From: Cellvibrio sp. PSBB006
Lineage (GTDB): Bacteria > Pseudomonadota > Gammaproteobacteria > Pseudomonadales > Cellvibrionaceae
Length of the DNA stretch: 64,000 nucleotides
Direction of reading: 5' to 3'
NCBI RefSeq assembly: GCF_002162135.1
Contig: NZ_CP021382.1
Span: forward strand, 806,001-870,000
Shown here: positions 11,401 through 22,000 of the stretch, one piece after another
Layout of the letters: every line of letters begins with the position of its first letter
Numbering within the stretch: the stretch's first letter is position 1
Position numbers and translations under genes: made by a program
Notes under the pieces: model-generated
What the model saw: the letters and a program-made list of their open reading frames with translations, nothing else
The model's database searches: none
What the model was told of the DNA's origin: nothing

Positions 11401-13040
11401 GGGCTTGATTTCACCTGCTTTTCGATAAGTTGATGTATGCATGCATCCTTTTCAAGTTCGATTTCCGTATCATTCCATTGCGTTATAACCAGATTTTCTT
11501 CTTTTTGGTCAAGCAATGAAATATTCTCAATTTTTACATTTACATTTTTACACACACTCTCAATGATATTGTGAAAGTGATTTAATAACTGATCGATTGT
11601 TTCGCCTTTAAATAGATCTACATTATATTCAATGCCACCTGATAACGTCCCTTCTGATTCATTAAAGGTGAGTGTTAAATCATATTTTGATATATCGTTA
11701 GGCACCGGGCATCTAGATACCTCAAGGCCAGCCATATCAATATTTTCAACCGGAAAATTGTTGAAAATCACCATAACCTGAAATAATGGCGAATGACTTA
11801 AACTCCTTTTTGGACTTAGCTCCTCAACAAGCTGTTCAAACGGTATATCTTGATGCAGATCAGCACTAATAACTGTTTGCTTCACCTCTTCCAGTAGTAA
11901 TGTGAACGCTTTGTTACGATCCAGATTTGATCGCAACACGACTGTATTCATAAAGAATCCAATTACATTTTCGAGCTCCCTCTTCCGTCTGTTTGCCATA
12001 GTCGTGCCAACAACCACATCTGTTTGACCAGAGTAACGAGACAACAAAACTTTGAATGCAGCCAACAAAGTCATAAAAAGCGTGGATTGATTGGCTTTGT
12101 TGAAACTCAGCAGCCGCTCATACAAAACGGAATCAATCCGGAAGCTTTTTGTTTGACCCCGGTATTTTTGTTCAGGCGGCCTGGGAAAATCTGTAGGTAA
12201 CTCCAATAGAGTTGGAATGCCATTTAGTTGATGTTTCCAATAGTCTGTAAGTCGTTTTGCATCTTCCCGCTTTGCCCATTCTATCTGCCAATTCGTATAA
12301 TCAGCGTATTGAACTGTGAGGTTCGGCAGCTCGGGAGACCGGATCAAAACCAGAGAATTGTATATCTCAATGAGGTCTCTTGATAAAACACCTAACGACC
12401 ATCCATCCGAAATTACATGGTGCATGGTAATCATGAGAACATTGTCATTCTCACCCACCCTTACCAGGAGAAAGCGATACAAGGAAGACTCAAAAATGTT
12501 GAATATTTTTTTTGCTTCCTGCTGCAATATTTGCATCAGTTCGCTTTCCCGTGATTCAACTTGAGCGGAGTCTATATTTATTCTCGCCATAGCCAATTCA
12601 CCATTGGAGGATATGGTTGAATAAAAATCTCCGTCTTTTTGTGTAAAAGTAGTTCTGAAGCTTTCATGCCTATCAACAAGCTGGGAAAGTGCTTGTTGCA
12701 GGGCTTCAAAATTCATCTTCCCCTTAAACCGGAAAGCAAGTGGAATGTTATAGCTGGATGATGGCCCTTCCATCTGCTGCATAAACAGGAGTCGCCGCTG
12801 TGAAAAGGAGACAGGAAGAATATTTTCCTTATCTACATTTGCAAGGGGAATATCATCTGATGATTGTTGCCCGGAAGACTTCAGGATCGCGATAATTTCC
12901 GACTTTTTTTCAACCAGAAAACTTTTCAGCTCAGGTGTCAAACTTCCCTGTGGCCCATTAAATCGCAGCTTTTCTCCTTCTAACCAAAGACGGATTTCTC
13001 TTTTCCTAAGCTCTTTAAACAACGATTGAATATCTTTCAT
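8409..13040 (-). CDS. NRPS module C-A(luciferase-like monooxygenase)-PCP, predicted glycine with alpha-oxidation
   Basis: A 1543-aa single module. Residues 1-55 resemble a TubC-type N-terminal docking domain (KELRKREIRLWLEGEKL). The condensation domain has an intact MHHVISDGW near 208. The adenylation domain begins normally (IYTSGTTGKPKG near 683, then SFDISVLELFW), but after the A4 region it is interrupted by about 370 residues (about 766-1133) of FMN-dependent luciferase-like monooxygenase of the MupA/Atu3671 type (WVPERHFHTFGG, VGVAFASGWHFNDF). The A domain resumes with HLQCTPSFAKML and MYGPTETTVW. Pocket residues read D-I-L-Q-F-G-M-V-W, close to known glycine codes. A PCP (IGGNSLL near 1465) ends the protein. 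The same insertion position in a glycine A domain is known in the terminal myxothiazol/melithiazol module, where glycine is alpha-hydroxylated. The start overlaps the upstream stop by four bases (ATGA), and 68 bp separate it from the next gene. Confidence 0.92.
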   Translation of the reverse strand: MKDIQSLFKELRKREIRLWLEGEKLRFNGPQGSLTPELKSFLVEKKSEIIAILKSSGQQSSDDIPLANVDKENILPVSFSQRRLLFMQQMEGPSSSYNIPLAFRFKGKMNFEALQQALSQLVDRHESFRTTFTQKDGDFYSTISSNGELAMARINIDSAQVESRESELMQILQQEAKKIFNIFESSLYRFLLVRVGENDNVLMITMHHVISDGWSLGVLSRDLIEIYNSLVLIRSPELPNLTVQYADYTNWQIEWAKREDAKRLTDYWKHQLNGIPTLLELPTDFPRPPEQKYRGQTKSFRIDSVLYERLLSFNKANQSTLFMTLLAAFKVLLSRYSGQTDVVVGTTMANRRKRELENVIGFFMNTVVLRSNLDRNKAFTLLLEEVKQTVISADLHQDIPFEQLVEELSPKRSLSHSPLFQVMVIFNNFPVENIDMAGLEVSRCPVPNDISKYDLTLTFNESEGTLSGGIEYNVDLFKGETIDQLLNHFHNIIESVCKNVNVKIENISLLDQKEENLVITQWNDTEIELEKDACIHQLIEKQVKSSPSEIAIIFEGESISYEELDNRADQLARALQRKGVGPDVKVGVCLGRSIDLVVSLFAILKAGGAYVPLDPAYPIGRLSLVAADAELKFILTHSDLELIFQQENIPTFCIDKRVDFLGDEFFELTSTVSSKNIAYMIYTSGTTGKPKGVMVSHYNVINFFKGLDKNINLNYTSNSKNSDINPRPVWLSVTSISFDISVLELFWTLANGMKVILMPELPQGGIRETQSWRRSDIGTDDIGTGDKVTPPKFSLFYFAADEQKNTDKYKLLVEGAKFADQNGFESVWVPERHFHTFGGQFPNPSVAASAISTITSNVGIRAGSIVAPLHNPIRIAEEWSMIDNLSKGRVGVAFASGWHFNDFVFAPENFKKRHEVLRKHVQQVQALWKGESIKCTAGNGEEIDITVRPRAVQPELPTWITTAGNPETYRYAGSIGANILTHLLGQNLNDLKNNINIYRSSLAENGFDAGKGIVTLMVHTYIGDNVDDVKSLVKSPFKTYLKNSVGLLKAVAESEGLNTNVDEDAIVEAGFHRYFESSALFGTKESCLQMVQKIHQSGVDEIACLIDFGVDDENTITGFRNINQLRLLTNAHVAQFNFKNKNQVSSPVDLMAQYKVDHLQCTPSFAKMLMNYPEGRKSCQNLKRLFMGGEAIPANLVSEYADILGDGEIFNMYGPTETTVWSGVRKITANDVRIGGPIANTKLIVLDANFMLVPVGVPGELYIAGEGVTRGYWNRPGLTADRYMPDPWGEPGGRMYKTGDRARYHSDGNIEYLGRADFQVKYKGFRIETAEIEQNILDIPGILEAIVTVNKSSSGDERLVAYIAQTKNELKDELSIADIQLHLIDRLPEYMIPRDFVFLEHIPLTPNGKIDRNNLPALKATGDSAAHDPVKSAPTSEMEIQISLIWKTLLQKENIGIYDNFFEIGGNSLLIAHMKIELEKLLDREVGIIEIFKHPTIESMSRYLGQSDVERPSYNDARKRAESRRLRMKQKIRYEANEDAVTT

Positions 13041-16000
13041 AATTCCCCAGTCTCAAAGGCTTGATCTTCGTAATTTGACAAAACGTTAATATCTTTATTA
13101 TTTGACTCCGAGATCCACAAACTAAAATCTATAAAGTCAGAAAGGCCCTCAAGATCCGGGTGTTGAAAGATATCTTTCATGGAGATATTTAAACCAAATG
13201 ATTCATTTATTTTTACCGACAACTGAACAACGAGCAGTGAATGGCCGCCCAACGCAAAGAAGTCGCCATTCAAACTAATCTCTTTCTTCAGCAGCGATTT
13301 CCAAATATCGGCCAATGCTTTTTCAGTTTTTGTTTTCGGCGCAACATAAGCGCTGCTTTCATCCATATCATCAGGTTCTGGCAGTCCTTTTCTGTCTATT
13401 TTTCCGTTGGAGGTTAATGGCATCTGCTTCAGAAAAATAAACCGGGAGGGAACCATATGCGGCGGCAAGGATGAAGTAACGGCGATTTTCAACTGGGAAG
13501 ATTCCAGTTTTACCTGGTCATTACCCGTTATATAAGCAATTAACAATTGCTCGCCATTTTTAGCGTTATGCAGCTTTAATACTGCCTCCTCCACCCCGGG
13601 CATACTTGCAATACAGTTTTCTATTTCGCCTAATTCAATACGAAACCCCCTTAACTTAACCTGATGGTCATTTCGTCCAATATAGTCAAGTTCGGCATTG
13701 GGAAGATATCGAACAACGTCACCCGTTTTATAGAGGCGATCGCCCGGCGGACCAAAGGGTGATGGAATATACCGCTCCGCAGTTAAATCAGGACGCCCCA
13801 GATATCCCCGACTTACACCGGCACCTCCTATGTAAAGCTCGCCTGATACACCGACAGGAACTGGTTGAAGGGATTTGTCCAGAACATAACACTGGGTATT
13901 GGAAATCGGCTTCCCGATTAGTGGCTTTTCCGGAACTTTTTTGGAAACCAACGACCATGTGGAGTAAGTGGTGTCTTCAGAAGGCCCATAAAGGTTGTAA
14001 ACTTTTTCAACCTCTTTTTGTTCGTATATTTTATCCACTAATTTTCTGGATAGCGGCTCACCCGCTAAATTTACAACTTTCACAGAGGCAGGCAGATTCT
14101 GGACCTTTAAAATAGCATCAATTGCGGATGGGACTGTATTCACTAACGTGACCAATTCGCGATTGGGCATTGTTAGCAGTTCAAGGGCATTTTCCACAAG
14201 CAATACTGTTCCACCACAAATAAGTGGCAGGAATATTTCAAAGACAGATAGATCAAAGCAAATAGATGTGGATGCCAAGGTACCTTCCAGTTCATCCACT
14301 GTGTATTTTTCAAGACCCCAGGAAAGCATCGCCACCGCATTTGCATGAGTAATTGCAACGCCTTTTGGCCGCCCCGTTGATCCGGATGTATAGATAACAT
14401 ACGCCAGATTTTCTGGTGAGGCGGCATGTTTGCAGAGTGTAGAAGGGTATTTTTCAAGGAGATGTACATTCTCATCCAGCAAAAATAACTGTGTTTCCTT
14501 CAACATCGAATTCGCGAAATGCTTTTCAACAACGGATCGTTCCGTTAATAAAACTTTGGGGGATGAATCACCCAGGATTAATTGAATCCTTTCGCGGGGA
14601 TAATTTGGGTCGATCGGGACATAAGTACCGCCAGCCTGAAGAACAGCTAACATAGCTACTAACATTGAAGCTGAGCGGTTGAGGCAGACTCCAACACGGG
14701 TTTCCGGGCCTACATTTTCAGATACAAGGTAATAAGCGAGCTGATTTACCCTACTGTGCAATTCACTGTATGTTAATGACTGGTCTCTAAAAATTACCGC
14801 TGTATTATTTGGTGACCTATTTGTCTGAAGCCGGATCAAATCCTGGATACAGACTCCGGCTTCCACCACAGATGGGTGTGCATTCCATTCTACAACTATC
14901 GTTTCATATTCATCGCTCGATAGTATCGACAGATGTTCAATAGCGGTTAATGGATCATCGGCAATGTTAGATAACAGTGTGACATAATTATTAACCATTC
15001 TCCGGATCGTGGATTCATCAAATAAATCTCTGCTGAACTCAAAGCTCCCTTCCAGGCCTTTTTCAGAGTTATCAATAAACAGACTCAGATCGAATTTCGA
15101 AATCCAACGATCTATCCTGATATTATCTAATTCAACGCCGTTGATCGAGTTTGTATTCCTATGGTTGAGCAAAGTGAACATCACCTGAAACAACGGTGAG
15201 TGACTTAGGCTTCGCTCGGGATTAATCTCCTCCACAATTTGCTCAAATGGGACATCTTTATTGGAAAATGAGTTCAAGGCATTTTGTTTGACGCTTTCAA
15301 GGAAAGACAAAAAGGTCATACCTTGGGGAATTTTATTCCTTAACACTACCGTATTAAGGAATAAACCTAACATACCATCAACTTCCACCAGGTCCCTGTT
15401 GGCAATGGGCGTTCCCACAGAGATGTCTGATTGGCCGGTATATTTTGACAATAAAACGTTAAATGCAGCCAGGGTTAAATGGAATAGTGTGCATTCGTAC
15501 CTTTTACTTAAGCTAACCAGTTTTTTTGATAATTCATCTGAAAAGGAGAACGTAATAACTCCCCCTTTAAAGCTCTGAACACTATTTCTTGGACGGTCGG
15601 TAGGTAACTCGATCAGGGGTATGGCGCTTGCCAGTTCTCGCCGCCAATAGGCCACTTGTGATTGCGCAGCGCCGCTTTCTAACCATTTATTTTGCCAATA
15701 AGTATAATCAACATATTGGAATCCGGAGTTTAGGATTTGCGGCGGATTTCCGTTCAGTAACAATTGATATACGGCACAAAATTCCTTAATAAATAGCTCA
15801 ACCGACCATCCATCTGTGATGATGTGATGAATATTTATTAATAATAGAGTTTCATGGGTGGCCAACCGTATCATTTGAATGTTGAATATCGGGCACCTGG
15901 AAAGATCGAAACATTTATCTGCATGATCTTTAATAAGAAGCCGTACTATTTCCGAATTTTCATCTGAGCTATTTTGGGATAGGTCATGCAATACGACATC

Positions 16001-19000
16001 AACCCTCGCCTCTGAATGGACAATCTGCACCGGTTCATTGTCAATACTTTTAAAGGAGGTTCTTAGTATTTCGTGTTTTTTGACCATGACCTCGACAGCT
16101 TCGGTGACAAGGTCATGATCCAAAGCACCTTTATAAGACCAGCATCCCTGAACATTATAATTAGAGCTACCACCCTCCAATGAATCCAGGAACCAAAACC
16201 TTTTTTGGGCGAACGATTGCGGATAATAGGGGCGAGTTTCAATTTTATAAAACTGGTTGCCTATAGTTCCGGAATCTTTATCTCGAAGATCGATCAGGGC
16301 TGCCAATTTTCTGATCGTGGGATTTTCAAAAATCGATTCTATTGAAATATTTACCGAAAATTGCTTTTTAATTCTGGCAACAATTCTTATCAAGATAAGC
16401 GAATGGCCGCCTATTTCAAAGAAATTATCCGTTACGCTTAAATGTTCGATGTCCAGTAAGTCTTTCCAAACACTTACAAGCTGTTCTTCCGTCAGCGTTG
16501 CAGCCGGCACTATAGAACCCTGAAGATGCTGTTCGACTTTTAGAGGCTTGGGCAGCTGGTTCCTATCTACCTTACCGGTTGACGACAATGGAAATTTATC
16601 TAATAACATAATGCTCTCGGGCATCATGTATTCGGGAAGAACCGAAGCAAGGGAGGTCTCTATTGAAGAGGCACTCACACCTGAGTTTTCCTTTACAACC
16701 ACGTAGGCAAGTAAACGCTTTTCACCGGTTTTAGCAATATCCGGTACTACAATTGCTTCATTAACACACTCAATATTCTTAAGCGCAATAACCACTTCCT
16801 GGGGCTCTATGCGGAAGCCGCGAATTTTGAGTTGGTTGTCTACCCGACCAACATATTCAACCTTCCCATCGGGGAGGAATCGTGCCATATCCCCGGTACG
16901 GTACATGCGCCCACCCTCTTCCGGAGAAAAGGGATTTGGGATAAACACATTCGCAGTTAATCCGGGGCGGTTAAGGTACCCTCTCGCAAGGCCGTCTCCC
17001 CCTATGTACAACTCGCCGGGAATACCTATTGCCGCAGGGTTCAGATTGTTATCCAGAATATAGACGCTTGTGTTTCCAATTGGCTTGCCAATAGGAATTG
17101 AAATTGCCTCTGGCTCGCTGATTACCTCAGGTATGGGATAACAACAGGTAAACGTGGTACTTTCGGTAGGTCCATAACCGTTAATCAATCGCGTTCCATG
17201 CAATACTTTCAGAGCTTGTTGTATGTGAGGAACGGAAAGCGCATCGCCACCAACAATCAGTTGTTCAACACCGCAAAGTTTTTCTGCTTCTTCATCAATA
17301 ATACTATTGAACAAAGGAGCAGTAATCCACATGACGTTGACCCGATAATCCTCAATCATTCTTTGAAAACTATCGCCTGTGGGGAGCCGGTCCGCCAATA
17401 GCACACAACAACCGCCATGAAGCAAAGCTGCCCATATTTCAAATGTAGAAGCATCAAATGAGATGGAAGAAGCATGGAGGACACGACTTTTTGCATCGAG
17501 ATTTATATAATCCACGCCAAATAACAACCGCACAACTGATCGGTGCTCGATTTCGGTACCTTTGGGGGTTCCCGTGGTGCCCGATGTATAGTTGACATAG
17601 GCCAACTGTCGAGAATTTGACTTAGGTAGAATAATCGAAGTCGAAAAGTTTGAATGTTTACCAAGGGCATTGAAATTAATTACCGTACAACCTGTACTTC
17701 TCAATAGATTTTGAGATTTCGTATCGGCAATTAATAAACCAACCCCTGCGTCTTGCAATATAAAACTGATGCGATCCTGGGGATAGGATGCATCAATCGG
17801 CAAGTAGCCTGCACCAGCCTTGAGGATTCCGAGCAATCCAATTATCAATTCCGGTGAGCGATCCATACATATGGCCACCAAATCATCCGGGCGGATGCCA
17901 TAACTAATCAGCCAACCAGCCACCCTGTCAGACTGCTCATTGAGCTCCTTGTAGGTTATAGATTGGTCTTTGTATAGGATGGCGATTGAATTTGGATTTG
18001 ATAATGCCTGTGTTAGAAAAAGCTCATGAAGGCAAGCAGTATCGGGATATTCTCTTTTTGTATTATTCCAATCGACAAGAATTTTTTCTCGCTCTGATGG
18101 GCTTAATAGATCGATTGTTCTAATTTTAGCGTGACCGGAAACCAAAATTGTATTCAAAAGATTACAATAGTGAGAAAACAATTCCTGAATAGTCTCTCGA
18201 CTGTACACGTCACTGTTAAATTCAATATAACCTTTTATTTCCTCATGCTTTTCCTCAAGGGAAAAAGTTAAATCAAACTTTGCTAATTTTTGGTTGAGGG
18301 GTAAAGCCTCGGCTCTCAAAAGCTCGAAATCAAGCTTACTTTGCATTTCCTTTTGAAAGTTAAACATTACCTGAAAAAGCGGTGTGTAACTCAGGTTACG
18401 CCCCTGGCTAACGTGCTTCACAACTACTTCAAACGGAACATCCTGATTGGAATAGGCATTTAATGTCGTTTGCTTGACTTCTTTTAAAAATTCGCCAAAC
18501 GTCAACTCATCGTCGACCCTGGATCGAATTACCAATGTATTTACAAATAAGCCTACGACCTCTTCAACTTCCGGGAGCGTTCTATTTGAAACAGGAATAC
18601 CTACAGATATATCTTTTTCAGATGAAAACCGCATCATGATGACTTTGAAGGCCGCCAGCAACGTCATGAATAACGTACTATTTTCCTTAAGGCTCCACTC
18701 ATTTAGCCGCTTGACGATATCCTTTGGTAATCCAATATTGATTGTGCTACCGCGATAACTTCTCTTGCTTGGTCTTCTTTTATTTGTCGGCAGATTCAAT
18801 ATCGGCGGCTGGTCTCTGAGCTGGTTTTTCCAATAATCCAACTGGTACTCATAGTGATTCTTATCGCTTAAGGTCCGCTGCCAACTGGAGAAAGCCAAGT
18901 AGCTGACGGGAGCTATATTTTTCGCCGAATCGCTTGATGATCCGTTATACAGTGAGGATAGATCACGCAAAATAAGACCTAATGACCAACCATCAGAAAT

Positions 19001-22000
19001 AATATGATGCATATTTATAATAAAAATGAATTCACTATTACCCTTTTGCAACAAAACACTTCTGAACAGCGGACCTTTTTCCAAATCAAAAGGAGTGTGA
19101 ACCTCTTCATCAATTAGTTGGGTTATCCGGGGCTCTAGTTCAGTATCAGGCAATCCTCGCAGATCAATATAAATTAAATTTGAATCAACGTTTTCAGTAA
19201 CTTTTGCAACAAGTCCTTCATCGGAAGGAATAAAGGTAGTTCTCAGGGACTCATGTTGAATCATTAAATCTTTTATACAGCGAGCCAATACATCAATATC
19301 CAGAGGCCCAACTATTTTATGAACCGAAGGAATGTTGTAGACAGCAGAAGCACCATCCAGAGAAGTTAGAAAATAGATACTTTCCTGGGCATGGGTTAGC
19401 TTGTTGGCCACTATATTTCTCGCCAGATCAACAGGAAGGTGCGTTATATTCGCCCTCTTATTTTCGACCGCGCGGACAAAGTCAATAAGTACCGGACTTT
19501 CAAATAGTGCAGCAACTGTGATATCTACAGACAACAATGACTTAATTTGAAAAATTACTTTGTTTGCATTAAGCGAGTGCCCGCCTAATGAAAAAAAGCT
19601 GTCTGTTAACCCCACTCGCTCTACTTTAAGGGCCTCACGCCATACCCCGGCAATGAGGATCTCATTAGTCGTAGTTGGTTCCCGGTATGCGTTGTTCGGG
19701 TTGATTTCATCCTTTGGCAGCTCCAATTGTTTTCGATCAAGCTTACCGTTCGCATTTATGGGAAATGCATTTACCTGGATAAAAAATGAAGGAATCATGT
19801 ATTCAGGTAAAGACTTTCTTAGGAACCTCGTTAACTCTTCAGGATAAAACCCGGCATGGTCCTTAGCTAAACAATAAACAGCCAATATAGCGGATTCTTT
19901 TTCATGGTGGACTTTTGCCACGACCTGAATAATATTTTCATGTTGCTCGAGCGAGGCTTCAATTTCTCCCAGTTCTATCCTGAACCCGCGAAGCTTTATT
20001 TGGAAATCAGCCCTTCCCAAATAATTAAGATTTCCATCTACCTGAAAACAGGCCAAGTCGCCAGTAGCATACATTCTTGACCCGGGTTCGGAGCTAAAAG
20101 GATCAGGAATAAATCGTTGCGCAGTAAGTGCGGGATTAGCTACATAGCCCCTCGCAAGCCCTACGCCACCAATATAAAGCTGACCGGGCACATCTATAGG
20201 TAATGGATTTAGGTTCTCATCCAACACATAAAGGGAAATGTTAGAAATGGCCTTTCCAATAGGAATTATGGTGTTCTGATCTTTAGCATTACATTGCCAG
20301 GAGCTGACATCAATAGCTGCTTCCGTTGGCCCGTATAAATTGCTTAGCAGGACATTATGAAAAACATTAAAAAATTTCTTTTGAAGCGAAGCTTTTAGCT
20401 CCTCACCGCTACAAATCACTCTTTTTAAATACGAGGGTCTAACGTGGGTTGCTTCATCTAAAAAGAGCTCCAACATTGAGGGAACAAAATGGATCGTCGT
20501 CACGCCAACTTCATTGATGTAATTACACAGATAGTGACTATCCCGGTGCCCGCCCGGTTTGGCCATAGCCAAGGTCGCACCGTACATCAAGGGCCATAAA
20601 AATTCCCACACAGAGACATCAAAGCCGAAACTGGTTTTTTGCAACACGCAATCACTGGTATCCAGTCCAAACTCTTTTTGCATCCACTGCAAGCGGTTTA
20701 AGATGGCGCCGTGGGTATTGGCCGCTCCTTTGGGTCGACCTGTAGAGCCAGATGTATATATGATGTAGGCTATATTATCTGCATGTAACTTCCGCTCAAT
20801 AAATGTGTTTTCGCAATTACCAATTTCATGACTTAATTGATCTACATATAGAACTTTTTGCCTTGTCATTCCCAATTTCGGATTGCATGTGGAATGACTT
20901 AGAACCACTTCGGGATTAGCGTCGGTTAAGATGTATTCGATCCTTGCATCCGGGTAATCTGGATCTATTGGAAGGTACGCAGCACCTGCATTCAGGATGG
21001 CTAGAATTGAAACGACCATATCAATAGATCGATCCATGCAAATACCTACAACGCATTCCGGACCAATTTCATGTTTTTGTAGGAAATTGGTAAGCCTTGA
21101 GGTTCTATCGAGTAATTCAGCGTAGCTTAATCTTTCGAAATCAACGATCAAGGCGGTACTTGCTGCATTCCCTGATAGTTGATCATTAATCAGTTGATGA
21201 ACAAATTTCCTAGAGGAATATTCAGTGCGGTCAGGCTTCCACATTTTTCGAATTTTGTCATATTCATCAATAGAATATGATTTAACATCGACAAGAGAAA
21301 CCTCTTCATTTTTAACACAATCATTGAGCGAATTCACAAAATGTTCCGCAAAACTGTTCACCAATGATTTGGAAAGAAGGTCCTTGTTAAACTGAATTCT
21401 GCCTTTCATCCCATCATCTTTTTCGATAAGAAACAGCGATATATCCATTTGTGAAAAGGACGGATCTATAGGAAAACTTTCAACCTCCAGCGCACCAAGG
21501 TGCATTCGCGCATCTTTATCACTAAAAATAAATGCCCCCAACTCTCCAATATCCCTTTTAGGATATAGTGCAAACATAGTTTGATAGATGGGCGATATAG
21601 CCGGGTTGTGCGATTTACAAAGGCGCTCAACCAACAAGGGAAAAGGATATTCCTGATGTTTAAGCGTGTTCAATACCGTTTTTTTGACGCATTCCAGATG
21701 CTCACGAAAAGTATGGTTATGGTCCAATCTGTAGCGAACCACCACCGGATTTACAAAATACCCAACCACATCTTCCCATTTTTTCCTTAATCTTCCCGCA
21801 GCAGGTAGCCCTATACAAATATCTTTCTGGTTAGAGAAACGGGATAGCACCAGCTGATACACTGCGAGCAATATTACATTCAGAGTAGCGCCAGAACGTA
21901 AACTTAAATCTTTTAAATTTTTTGTTGTTTCGGGTGATATATCTATATCAAGAAAGCCACCATTAAAGGACTGCCTGACACCTCTGGGCTGAAGCGTAGG

